Shown: positions 22,948 through 32,200 of the stretch, one piece after another
How positions within the stretch are numbered: the stretch's first letter is position 1
Layout of the letters: the number at the start of each line of letters is the position of its first letter
Assembly: GCA_965198185.1 (NCBI GenBank)
Contig: CBDAOU010000002.1
Span: 1,674,001 to 1,738,000 of the forward strand
DNA: 64,000 bases
Source: JAJECS01 sp965198185
GTDB lineage: Bacteria; Chloroflexota; UBA11872
Direction: 5' to 3'
Notes under the pieces: generated by a model
What the model was told of the DNA's origin: nothing
Database searches by the model: none
The model's input: only the letters and a program-made list of their open reading frames with translations
Position numbers and translations under genes: made by a program

Positions 22948-25900
22948 GCGGTTGCCGGGCAGTTCGGTGGCGGTGGCCGCCGAGGTGGCGCCAATGACGC
23001 CCGGCGGAGCCGGTGGGGTGGCGGGGCCGGGAGGTCCCGATGGCGCCGCGGGTCCTGGTGCCGCAGGTGGACTGGATGGCCCTGGTGGCCGCGGCCTTGC
23101 GGCCGCGGGGAGTCGTCGGGGCCGTCGGGGCCATCGGGACCATCACCGGGGCCGGCGTGGTCGGTGAATACCCAGGGGCGGGCCTGCTTGATCGCCAGGA
23201 TGTTCGAGCTGGTGATCTTGAGCCGGTGGGGTGGCCCTTGCGGCCGCGGGGAGTCGTCGGGGCCGTCGGGGCCATCGGGACCATCACCGGGGCCGGCGTG
23301 GTCGGTGAATACCCAGGGGCGGGCCTGCTTGATCGCCAGGATGTTCGAGCTGGTGATCTTGAACTCGATTTCCATGGCGAACGGTTCGCCTGGGGGGCGT
23401 ACAGCCCCTCGAAGTGGTCATGGATCACTTCAAGGTGGCGCCGCAACTGCCGCTGTTGGGCGCGACTCGTCAGAAGCTGCCCGGGTGGAGCCTGGTTGGA
23501 AAGGGCAAGCACGGTCACGTAGTTGCCCTCGTGCAACAGGATTTCCTCGGGTACTGAATGCGCCTCGGGATTCGTCACGAGGTCCTCGCCGATCTGCGTG
23601 TTGACGTAGTAGGTCCCGTCATTGCCGTGGATCGGGTCGAAGCTGACGGCCACGCCGTTGGCCAGTTCGTCGGAGTAGTTGGGATGCACCAGCACGCCCA
23701 TCGCCGCGGCCAGGTGATCGATGCGGTGAAACTCCCGCTCCGTGAAGGCGCGGAAGGTCCACAGGCTGGCAAACACCTGCTTGAGCGACTTGTCGATGCC
23801 GTCTTCCTCGGTCTCGTCGGGATGCTGGGTCTTGGAGTCGTACAGCCCCGCCCCGTTGAAGCCGGGCAGGTCTTCGTTGTTGGTGCTGGACCGGTAGCGC
23901 AGCGAGGTCCCCTCTAGAAACGTCGCGTGCCACGCGGTCAGCGCCTCGATGATCCAGGCGGGTGTCTCGGCATCTTTGATGTCGTCGCGCAGGTCATCGA
24001 GCATGTCATCTTGCACCTCGAAGTCCGTCTGGAAATCCGGGGCGGCCAGCATGGCTTCGATGCGGGAATAGAAATCGTGGGCCTTCATGAACTCGTCGTA
24101 GAAATAGAACGGGACCGCAAACCCGTCGGGGACGGTTCCGTCGGGAAACCCCAGGGTCCGCAGCACGGCCACGTTGGCCGCCTTGACGCCGAAGGCCTGC
24201 CAGTCGTCGAAGCCGATGTCGCTGAGCGGCTTGATTGCCTTGATCGACAGATCGCGTTGCGGGACCTGGACCTGGTCCGGCCGGTGAGAGGCGTAGTAGT
24301 CGTTGACTTCCGCGGGGGTGGCCGCGCGCAGGGTCCATCCGTTCTCGGTGACTTGATACCGAACGTAGCCGCCGACGAGCGGCGCGATCTGGTCGTTGTC
24401 GAGGGCGCCTCGGATGAAGGCGTTGGGGATGCCATCCTGCACGGCGCGCAGGTTGACGTGTGACAAGGGCGTCTGGGGCACGGTGCTGATGATGCCGGCG
24501 ACGCGGGGCAGCTCGTTGGGCAGCGCCTCGTAGATCACGATATCGCGGGGATGGGGCCGATCGTCCGGGTCCAAGACCCGCAGCCGGCCATACCCCTCCG
24601 CTGCATTGAGCGGGATGAATCCGCTTTCGGGAAGGATGTCCTCGTCGAACAGGAGGGAGATGCGGGAGTGCTGGTACAACGGCAAGTCGGACTGAAGACG
24701 CAGCAGCAACTGGTTTGCGATGTGCAACGCTAAGTTGTTTTCGAGCAGCGGCATGCTGGCGGCGAGCACCGTATGGATGTGCGCCGCAACGCCGAAGGGA
24801 TAGTCAACCCGAGGTACCGAGTAGAAGTAGAGACCCAAGCTGCCATCGGGGGCCGGAATGTCCGGGTTGAACATAAAGGCACCAGCCATCACGTCGGATC
24901 CCTCCAAACCCACGGCCTCCAGGAAGGTGTGATGCGCCCCGTGCGTCTCGCTGTTCAAGAAGTAGACACCGGGGCGCCCGGTATCCATGTCGAACAGAAC
25001 AAACTTGACGACCTCGTGGTTCTCGAGTGCCTCAAAGGTGTGTCGGTCGGGCATAGCCACGGCGCCGTCGCTGAAGGGAATGGCGGGGGCGGGGTTCACC
25101 GGATTCATGCCCACGGGGTTCCCTAACTCCGTGATGTCGTCGAGGCAATCGCCATCGACATCCGCCGGGTCGGCGACCAGGTACTTCTCCACCCGGTAGC
25201 GCTCCTTAGGCAGCGCCGCCAAGTTCTCGGCCAGCGTGGTCGTGCCGGCTGCGCCCCGCGTCACTGCAACCGGGACTTCCACCTCGGCGCCGTCCACATC
25301 GTGCCGCACGCGAAGCACGAAGTAGTCAGCGGTCGTGGACGCGACCACGATCGGCACTGCGGTCACGTCGACCGGCGTCGGCGTTGGACTGAAGCCGCCG
25401 CCGGGGCACGCCTCCTCATCGCCGTCGGCCCGAGTGACGCCGGGGGCGGCACGGTGATCCTCCTCGTTATCCACCAGAGTCGCGGTCGGCGCGGGCAGTG
25501 TATCGATATGCACCCAGCGCGACCGCTCACTGGTCCCGTCCGCGTTGATGGCCTTGACCCGGTAGGTGTAGGAGGTTTCAGGTTCGACTGTGGCGTCGGT
25601 GTAGGTCGTCGCCGCCGTTCCCGTGTCCTCCACCAGGGTGGTGAACTGGCCCGAGGGGTCGGTATCGCGGTTGCGCCGCAGGATCACGTAGCCGGTGATG
25701 GTGCTGTCCCGCGGATCGTCCCAGGTCAGGACCACCCGGTCGTGGGACGCCGTGGCGGAGAGGCCCCTGGGCTTGTCGGGCGGCTTCGGAGCCGCGCGAG
25801 TATCAATATGGAACCAGCGGGAACGTTCGCTCACACCGTGCTCATTGATCGCCTTTATCCGGTAGGTGTAGGTAGTGCCGGCCTTTACGGTATCGTCGGT

Positions 25901-26191
25901 ATAGGTGGTCGCCGCCGTGCCCGTGTCCGGCACGAGTTCGCTGAACTCGCCGCCGACATCGTTCTCGCGGACGCGCCGCAGGATCACGTAGCCGGTGATG
26001 GCGTTGTCGTCAGGGTCGTCCCAGGTGAGGACCACCCGGTCGTGGGACGCCGTGGCGGAGAGGCCCGTGGGCTTGTCGGGCGCCGAGCCCTCCTGCGCCT
26101 GCACCGTGGAGAAGAGCAGGGCCATCGCCAGGGCCAGCGGCGTTATGGCGGCAATCAGGATCGAGAAGCGTCGTCGATCGGGGCAAGTCAT
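22928..26191 (-). CDS. Secreted FN3 + PEP/pyruvate-binding domain protein (5' segment)
   Basis: This 1087-codon frame has a signal peptide (LAMALLFSTVQAQ), two FN3 domains of near-identical design (GLSATASHDRVVLTWDDP), a linker, and a long region related to PEP-synthase/pyruvate-phosphate-dikinase N-terminal domains. SLRYRSSTNNEDLPGFNGAG is the nucleotide/pyruvate-binding block, and TPLSHVNLRAVQDGIPNAFI resembles the phosphohistidine swivel. The real frame leaves this ORF near 23390 at a six-C run (expected GEPFAMEIEF, then LAIKQARPW), so the last 100 codons are out of frame. A 141-bp tandem duplication follows. Phosphotransfer domains outside the cytoplasm are unusual, and the role is unknown. 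It is similar in style to the adhesin next door. Confidence 0.7.
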   Translation of the reverse strand: MTCPDRRRFSILIAAITPLALAMALLFSTVQAQEGSAPDKPTGLSATASHDRVVLTWDDPDDNAITGYVILRRVRENDVGGEFSELVPDTGTAATTYTDDTVKAGTTYTYRIKAINEHGVSERSRWFHIDTRAAPKPPDKPRGLSATASHDRVVLTWDDPRDSTITGYVILRRNRDTDPSGQFTTLVEDTGTAATTYTDATVEPETSYTYRVKAINADGTSERSRWVHIDTLPAPTATLVDNEEDHRAAPGVTRADGDEEACPGGGFSPTPTPVDVTAVPIVVASTTADYFVLRVRHDVDGAEVEVPVAVTRGAAGTTTLAENLAALPKERYRVEKYLVADPADVDGDCLDDITELGNPVGMNPVNPAPAIPFSDGAVAMPDRHTFEALENHEVVKFVLFDMDTGRPGVYFLNSETHGAHHTFLEAVGLEGSDVMAGAFMFNPDIPAPDGSLGLYFYSVPRVDYPFGVAAHIHTVLAASMPLLENNLALHIANQLLLRLQSDLPLYQHSRISLLFDEDILPESGFIPLNAAEGYGRLRVLDPDDRPHPRDIVIYEALPNELPRVAGIISTVPQTPLSHVNLRAVQDGIPNAFIRGALDNDQIAPLVGGYVRYQVTENGWTLRAATPAEVNDYYASHRPDQVQVPQRDLSIKAIKPLSDIGFDDWQAFGVKAANVAVLRTLGFPDGTVPDGFAVPFYFYDEFMKAHDFYSRIEAMLAAPDFQTDFEVQDDMLDDLRDDIKDAETPAWIIEALTAWHATFLEGTSLRYRSSTNNEDLPGFNGAGLYDSKTQHPDETEEDGIDKSLKQVFASLWTFRAFTEREFHRIDHLAAAMGVLVHPNYSDELANGVAVSFDPIHGNDGTYYVNTQIGEDLVTNPEAHSVPEEILLHEGNYVTVLALSNQAPPGQLLTSRAQQRQLRRHLEVIHDHFEGLYAPQANRSPWKSSSRSPARTSWRSSRPAPGYSPTTPAPVMVPMAPTAPTTPRGRKGHPTGSRSPARTSWRSSRPAPGYSPTTPAPVMVPMAPTAPTTPRGRKAAATRAIQSTCGTRTRGAIGTSRPRHPTGSAGRHWRHLGGHRHRTARQPRAHPAP
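23101..23365. repeat. 141-bp tandem duplication
   Basis: The segment from GGCCGCGGGGAGTCGTCGGG at 23101 recurs at 23242. On the minus strand each unit encodes 47 residues (ITSSNILAIKQARPWVFTDH plus a GPDGPDGPDD linker), so the end of the pyruvate-binding domain is duplicated in frame. Confidence 0.85.
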
Positions 26192-27116
26192 CGTTCGTTC
26201 GCCTCACAAGACCGGCACATGGACGGCAGCGGATTGCGTGCCAAATAGTCGACGCCGGAACCACCAGACTGAAATCACAATAGTATCCCCGATAGACCAC
26301 ACCTATGAAAAGAGTCAAGCAACACTTTGATATAGAGTGTTTTTGCCGCTATTAGCATGGGCACATGAACCTCTTGGCAGGGTTCATATGCCCCTATCAC
26401 GTGTCCCACAGATCGGGACGCGGCCCCGCCGGGATCAGCCAACGACCGAGCCGGCGCCATCTCGAATGGCCACGAGGGTGTTACGCCACACTCGCCCTGC
26501 CTCACGACCAGACACTTATCCCCTCCGAGAGGGGTGCTCTTGCTATATCAGCTGGCGCTCTCTTGATCTTGCAGCCACCACAAAACGTGGATAAATCAGT
26601 CTCGAGTCACCACCCGATGGCGTGCTCGTTGAACCTAGGGCGGGGCTGCGGCATCTCAGGGACGTTCGGGAGCAGCGATGTTTGCTTCGGTCCACAGGAC
26701 CCGGGGCTTGTGGCTGATCAGGGCAGCCGCCGGGGCCTGCCGGGTGAGCGACTGGGCGCTCACCCGGATCGACCCCACGGGCGGCGGTGCGTCGCCACCG
26801 TCTCGGTCGGGGTGCACGGGTTCGTCACCGCCGCGTGCTTGGTGCAACTGCTCTGCCGCCCGGAAATCCCCAGGCAAGCCGGTGTGCGGAGCGCAAAACT
26901 CCCGCAGGCCGCCCAACCCGAAGGGCCCCTGGGGAGAGGCTGCCGCTCTGCTTGCCGAAGGGCCGCGGCGGTCTCCCTGGATTCATCCATTTGTACGGGC
27001 TTTTCTCGTTGCCCTCTACCGACCCGGACCGCTGACGGTCAGTACCAACGCGTCGGGCAACTTACTGCCGTCGCTCGTGCGGATGGTTCCCTCGCCTTCG
27101 CAGTCCTCGCTACCGG
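26192..27116 (+). pseudogene. Decayed copy of the two-component leader and sensor 5' end
   Basis: This 925-bp gap resembles 39880-40500 over most of its length. Shared words include TTAGCATGGGCA, CATATGCCCCTA, CACAGATCG, GACGCGGCCCCG and ACGTGCTTGGTGCAACT-like text. In the second copy this leads into a membrane sensor fragment and an intact histidine kinase. Here only a broken trace (VATVSVGVHGFVTAACLVQL) remains near 26790-26860. The region also includes the likely promoter of the secreted protein at 26191. A duplicated regulatory segment explains it better than a gene of its own. Confidence 0.65.
26359..26393. promoter_or_regulatory. Inverted repeat in duplicated leader, possible operator
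   Basis: 13-nt arms GGGCACATGAACC and GGTTCATATGCCC pair with one mismatch around a 9-nt loop, followed by CTATCAC. The related copy (39940-39998) has GGGCATATG twice and the palindrome GGGGCATATGCCCC. It may bind the NarL-type regulator or be one of the hairpin repeats. Confidence 0.4.
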
Positions 27117-30100
27117 CTACGGCGCTGCCGGAATGTCGATGTGGAACCAGCGCGAGCGTTCACTCGTTCCGGCCCCGTTGATGGCCTTGATCCGGTAGGT
27201 GTAGGTAATGCCAGCAACCACTGTGTCATCGGTGTAGGTGGTCGCGGTGCTGCCCGTGTCCGGCACCAGTTCACTGAACTCGCCCCCGACATCGTTCTCG
27301 CGGACGCGCCTGAGGATCACGTAGCCGGTGATGGAGTCGTCGCCGGGGTCGTTCCAGGTGAGGGTCACAGAGTCGTGCGACGCCGTGGCGGAGAGGCCCT
27401 TGGGCTTGGCCGGCGGCTCCGTAGGTTGCGCCCCGGCCACAGCAGCCGTGGCCGCGCTGGTCAGCGTCTCCTCGTTGCCCTCGTTGTCGGTGAAGCTGGC
27501 CTGCACCCTGACCGTCTTTCCCTCGTCGCTATCGGCTAGGGTGTAGGTTGAGCCGGTAGCACCTGCGATTGCAGCGTCGTCGGCAAGCCACTGGTAGCTG
27601 AACGACACGTTCTCCAGTCCGTCAGCGTCGGAAATGCCGGACGTGTTCGCCGTCAGCGTCTCGCCCACCTGGGCCGTGCCCGTTATGGCGGGCGCTCCGG
27701 TGGCAGGGTTGTTGGGCGTGGGCGCTGGCGTCACCGCAGCGGTGGCCGTGCTGGTCAGAGTCTCATCATGGCCCGCGTTGTCGGTGAACCTCACCTGAAC
27801 CTTGATGCTCTTGCCCTCGTCGGCTTCTACCAGGGTGTAGTCGGCGTTGGTTGCGCCCTGAATTGCTGTGCCGTCAGCGAGCCACTGGTAGGTGAAGGTG
27901 ACGGCGTCCATGCCGTCCTCGTCGGCGATGCCGGTGGTGGCCGCCGTCAGCGTCTCGCCGACCTGGAAGGCGCCGGTGATCGCGGGCTGACCCGTGGCCG
28001 GGCTGTTGGGCTTGGCAGCCACCGCATCCGTCACCGCGCTGGTGACGGTCTCCGCGTGGCCCGCGTCGTCGGTGAAACTCACCTGCACCTTGATTGTCTT
28101 GCCTTCGTCGACGTCAGCGAGGGTGTAGGTCGAGCCGGCAGCGCCTGCGATTTCAGCGTCGTCCGCCAGCCACTGATAGGTGAATGACGCGTTGTCCATG
28201 CCGTCCTCATCGGCGATGTCCAACGTGTCCGCCGCCAGCGTCTCTCCCACCTGGGCGGTCCCGTTGATGGTGGGTGTGCCAGTTGCGGGCGTGTTGGCCT
28301 CGGATGCTGCCGCCACCACGTCGGTGACCGCGCTGGTCAGGGACTCTGGGTTGTCGGCGTCGTCGGTGAAGCTCACGCGCACCTTAATGGCCTTGCCCGC
28401 CTCGGGGTCGGTCAGGGTGTAGGTGGAACCCGTTGCTTCCGGGATAGCCGTGTCGTCCGCCAGCCACTGGTAGCTGAAGGTGCCGGCGTCCAATCCGTCC
28501 TCGTCGGCGATGCCCGACGGGTTGGCGGTGAGCGTCTCGCCCACCTGCGCCGTGCCGCTGATGGTCGGCGCGCCGGTCGCCGGCGTGTTCTCCTGCGAGG
28601 CCTGCTGGCTGGGTGGCCCGGGCACGGTGACCTCCAGCCGGTTGGACAAAGGCCTGCGGTCCCCGGTGCAGATGGCGCCCTGCGCGGTGCAGTCCGTGGT
28701 GACCGGCAGCGCGATGGTTACCGCCTCATCCCCGTCCGGCGTGACATGGATCTCCCAGCCGATGTTGCTGGGCGGAGCCAGTCGCCGCGCCTTGGTTACC
28801 ACGCCCCCGGTGACGCTGAAAGCATGGTCTCGCATGGTCTTGTCGCTGAAGCCGTCATGGGGGGCCTCGCTGAAACGGATCTCGAAGGTGAAGTCGCCGT
28901 CGTGGGAATCGGGCGCCGCCGAGATCGTGGCGGTCATTTGGTCCGCCGCGTGGGTCGTGTTGCTCACCTTCCGACCGCTGACGGAGGCCGCGGCGTTGCC
29001 CGCCAGGTCCTGCAGCCTGGCCACCGACTCGTCCGTGGGGGCCGTGTAGTCCACGGTCACCGCGTCGCCGGCGAACACCGCCGTCACCAAGGTGATGGTC
29101 ACCACGCTGCCCGACACCGCCACGGCGTCCACACCCCGGCTCCTGCCGTCCACGGCTACGGCGAAGGCGGACTTGTCCGGCGCCTCGCCGCTGTCCAGGG
29201 CTTCGTTGAAGGCAAGGGCGAGCGTGGCGCCGTCCACCGTGGCCGATGCGGGCGTGGGCGGGGTGGTCTCCTGCGGCGTGGCGGTGGCCTCCTTGGAGGG
29301 AGCGCTCTCGGTGTCATCCGTGGATGCGATGACCCGGACGGTGTACTCCACGCCGTCGGTCAGCCCTTTGATGGTGTGGGACGTGTCGGTGACCGGCGCC
29401 TCCGAAACATCCTCCTCGTCTGTCCAGTCAGCGCCGGATTTCTTCCACTGGACGGTGTACCCGGTGGGAGGCGTGCCGGAATCTGGGGCGTTCCAGAACA
29501 CCCGGAGCTGACCGCTCACCTGCCGCACCACCCGCAGGTTGCTCGGGGTACCGAGGTCCGTCACGTTGGTCACCGTCACGGTCACCGCCAGCCTGGCCGG
29601 GTTGCCGTTGACGTCGCTGGCCTCCACGGTCAGTTCATACACGTTGTTGCCGTCCGCGTCCGTCGGTCTCTCGTAGTCTGGTGGGCTGTTGAAGGCGAGG
29701 ACGCCTGTCTGGCTCATGGTGAAGGCGCTGAGGTCAGTTCCCGAGATGCCCCAGGTGACGTCGCTGCCCTCCGGGTCGGTGGCCCGGAAGGTGTAGATGA
29801 GGGAGGTGTCGTTCTCCTTGTAGGCGAAGGCGTCCTGGCTGCCGCGCCGGAACTCCGGCGCCTCGTCCACGGCCTCGACGGTTACGGTCACATCCAGCGT
29901 CCCGTAGTACCGGCCGTCCGAGGCCCTGACGGTCACCTCATACGTATTGTCTCGATTGGCGTCGGCGGGACGCTCGACGTCCGGCGGGCTGCGGAAGGTG
30001 AGCTCGCCGGCCGCGGTGATGCTGAAGTCGCCGCCGTCCCGGCCGGTCACGCTCCAACGAGTGATCTCGGCGTCAGGGTCCTCCGGGTCGGTGCCGGTGT

Positions 30101-31859
30101 AGGTGGCCAGCACTTGATTGTGGTTCTCCCGGACGGTGATGGCGGTGTTTGCGCTCGTCTCTTCGATCTCCGGTCCCTCGTTCACGTCGCTGACCGTTAC
30201 CGTCACGTCAAGGGTGCTCGCAAGCAACGCCCCGGTGAGCCGCCCCTCGCTGCCGTAGGTTCCATCGTCGGTCACCACCACGGTCACCAGGTAGTCGTTG
30301 CCATCGACGCCGGAGCCGGCCGGCGTGTCAAAGTCGGGCGGGCTGGCAAAGGTCAGGACACCGGTTTCACCGATGACGAAATCGCCCGCGTCAGCCCCTC
30401 GCAGCGACCAGGAAAGCTCACCCTGCTCCGGATCCGTGGCCCGATAGGTGTAGAGGGCGGAGGCGCCGTTCTCGCGGTAGGTGAATGTGGTCCTGCTGCC
30501 GCTCCGGAAGTCCGGCGCTTCGTTCACATCCTCTACCACCACCGTCACGTCAAAGGTGCCGGTCACGCGGCCATCGGAGGCGCGGACCGTCACCTCGTAT
30601 TCGTTATCCCGGTTGGCGTCCGCGGGACGCTCGACGTCCGGCGGCTTGCGGAAGGTGAGCTCGCCGGCCGCGGTGATGCTGAAGTCGCCGCCGTCCCGGC
30701 CGGTCACGCTCCAGCGGGTTATTTCGGCGGCGGCATCCTCCGGGTCGGTGGCGGTGTAGGTGGCCAGCACTTCGTCGAAATTCTCTGACACCGTGCGGCT
30801 GGCCTGGCCCGCGATCTCCGGTCCCTCGTTCACGTCGGTGACGGTAATGCTGACGGAGAGGCTTCCCTCGGAGGCGCCATCGGAGGCCACGATCGTGATT
30901 TCGTACACGTTGTCGGAGTCCGCATCTGCGGGACGCTCGTAGTTGGGGTTGCGGGCGAAAGTCAGGGCGCCGCTGTCGCTGATCGCAAACTCGCGGCCAT
31001 CCGTACCCCTCACCGACCAAGCGAATGTGGTGCCCCGGTCCATGTCCCGGGCGTCGTAGGTGGAGAGCGTCCGATCGTAGTTCTCGGAGACCCTGAGGCC
31101 GTCCCGGCCGGAGACTACCGGCTCCGCCTCGTTTTGGTCCGTGACCGTGACCGTCACGTCCAGCGACCCGTAGGTGCTGCCGTTGTAGGCCCGAATGGTC
31201 ACCACGTACTCGTTGTCCCGGTTCGAATCGGCCGGCCGGTCAAAGTCCGGGATGTTGCGGAAGGTTAGTTCGGCCGTATTTCGCCCTGTCTGCTGGCTGG
31301 TGTCGGTAATCGTGAAGTCGCCGGCGTCGGACCCAGCCAATCGCCAGTTAGTTACCTCAGCGTTCGGGTCCTCCGGATCTCGGCCGGTGAAGGTGGCGCC
31401 GGTCAGGTTCTGGTTTTCACTAATGGTAAACGTGGTCGTGCCCGATACCACCGGCCCTTCATCGACCTCCCTCACCGTCACCGTGACGGCAAGCGAACCG
31501 GTGTTTAGCCCATCGCTGGCCTCGATCTCCACCTCGTAGACGTTGTTCCCGCCCGCGTCCCCCGGTTGCTCGAAGTCGGGCGGCGTGCTCTCACTGAAGG
31601 CGAACCGGCCCCGGTCGTCAATCGCGAAGAAGCGCCTGTCGACGCCGCCCACCGTCCAAATGATCGTCTCGCCCTCCGGATCCGTCGCCCGGTAGGTGTA
31701 CAGGCGCGAGGTCCGGTTCTCGTCCTGCCGCAGGGCCGTCGCCGACGTGCTGACGGTGGTGATGGTCGGCGGCTCGTTCACATCTTCGACCGTGACCGTC
31801 ACGTCAATACGACCCGTAGTGGCGCCCGTCGTACGGCCGCACCTGCATCTCGTACACAT
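27117..31859 (-). CDS. Giant adhesin, C-terminal segment
   Basis: This 1580-codon frame is the continuation of the gene starting at 39651, separated from it by clustered single-base indels at about 31850-32200. In protein order it holds about seven cadherin-like repeats (pattern ENYD..LATYTATDPED, DYERPADANRDNVYEVTVRA). Next are an FN3 domain (SNLRVVRQVSGQLRVFWNAP), a SwmB domain (ATVDGATLALAFNEALDSGE) and a mixed beta-domain. Four or more Ig-like repeats of about 90 residues follow (QVGETLTANTSGI, FSYQWLADDAAIAGATGSTY), then a last FN3 (GLSATASHDSVTLTWNDPGD) like those of the neighbouring secreted protein. It should be exported and extracellular, binding Ca2+ through its cadherin repeats. 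No anchor motif is seen at the C terminus. Confidence 0.8.
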   Translation of the reverse strand: MCTRCRCGRTTGATTGRIDVTVTVEDVNEPPTITTVSTSATALRQDENRTSRLYTYRATDPEGETIIWTVGGVDRRFFAIDDRGRFAFSESTPPDFEQPGDAGGNNVYEVEIEASDGLNTGSLAVTVTVREVDEGPVVSGTTTFTISENQNLTGATFTGRDPEDPNAEVTNWRLAGSDAGDFTITDTSQQTGRNTAELTFRNIPDFDRPADSNRDNEYVVTIRAYNGSTYGSLDVTVTVTDQNEAEPVVSGRDGLRVSENYDRTLSTYDARDMDRGTTFAWSVRGTDGREFAISDSGALTFARNPNYERPADADSDNVYEITIVASDGASEGSLSVSITVTDVNEGPEIAGQASRTVSENFDEVLATYTATDPEDAAAEITRWSVTGRDGGDFSITAAGELTFRKPPDVERPADANRDNEYEVTVRASDGRVTGTFDVTVVVEDVNEAPDFRSGSRTTFTYRENGASALYTYRATDPEQGELSWSLRGADAGDFVIGETGVLTFASPPDFDTPAGSGVDGNDYLVTVVVTDDGTYGSEGRLTGALLASTLDVTVTVSDVNEGPEIEETSANTAITVRENHNQVLATYTGTDPEDPDAEITRWSVTGRDGGDFSITAAGELTFRSPPDVERPADANRDNTYEVTVRASDGRYYGTLDVTVTVEAVDEAPEFRRGSQDAFAYKENDTSLIYTFRATDPEGSDVTWGISGTDLSAFTMSQTGVLAFNSPPDYERPTDADGNNVYELTVEASDVNGNPARLAVTVTVTNVTDLGTPSNLRVVRQVSGQLRVFWNAPDSGTPPTGYTVQWKKSGADWTDEEDVSEAPVTDTSHTIKGLTDGVEYTVRVIASTDDTESAPSKEATATPQETTPPTPASATVDGATLALAFNEALDSGEAPDKSAFAVAVDGRSRGVDAVAVSGSVVTITLVTAVFAGDAVTVDYTAPTDESVARLQDLAGNAAASVSGRKVSNTTHAADQMTATISAAPDSHDGDFTFEIRFSEAPHDGFSDKTMRDHAFSVTGGVVTKARRLAPPSNIGWEIHVTPDGDEAVTIALPVTTDCTAQGAICTGDRRPLSNRLEVTVPGPPSQQASQENTPATGAPTISGTAQVGETLTANPSGIADEDGLDAGTFSYQWLADDTAIPEATGSTYTLTDPEAGKAIKVRVSFTDDADNPESLTSAVTDVVAAASEANTPATGTPTINGTAQVGETLAADTLDIADEDGMDNASFTYQWLADDAEIAGAAGSTYTLADVDEGKTIKVQVSFTDDAGHAETVTSAVTDAVAAKPNSPATGQPAITGAFQVGETLTAATTGIADEDGMDAVTFTYQWLADGTAIQGATNADYTLVEADEGKSIKVQVRFTDNAGHDETLTSTATAAVTPAPTPNNPATGAPAITGTAQVGETLTANTSGISDADGLENVSFSYQWLADDAAIAGATGSTYTLADSDEGKTVRVQASFTDNEGNEETLTSAATAAVAGAQPTEPPAKPKGLSATASHDSVTLTWNDPGDDSITGYVILRRVRENDVGGEFSELVPDTGSTATTYTDDTVVAGITYTYRIKAINGAGTSERSRWFHIDIPAAP

Positions 31860-32200
31860 TGTCCCGGTTCGCGTCCGCCGGCCGGTCGTAGTCCGGGACG
31901 TTGCGGAAGCTCAGAGGTCGCCGTTCTCGGTGATCGTGAAGTCGCCGCCGTCCCGAGCCGCTGACCGCTCCAGCGGGTGATGTGGCCGAGGGGTCCTCGG
32001 GATCCGTGGCCGTGTAGCTGGCGAGGACCGCGGGCAGGTCGTCTCGTTTTCACTGACGCTGAGGCTCTGTGCCCCGAGACCTCCGGCCCTTCATTGACCG
32101 CCCGCACCGTCACCGTGACGGCCAGCGAACCGGTGTTGACCCCATCGCTGGCCTGGATCTCCACCTCATAAACGTTGTCCCCGCCCGAGTCCCCGGCTGC
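31850..32200 (-). other. Frameshift cluster inside the giant adhesin
   Basis: Compared with sibling repeats in the same gene, this stretch has several 1-nt gains and losses. Examples are CCCGAGTCCCCGGC against CCCGCGTCCCCCGGC elsewhere, and GCTCTGTGCCCC against GCTCTGTTGCCCC. All three frames are used in turn. Either reads were poor here or the gene is split. Confidence 0.7.
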
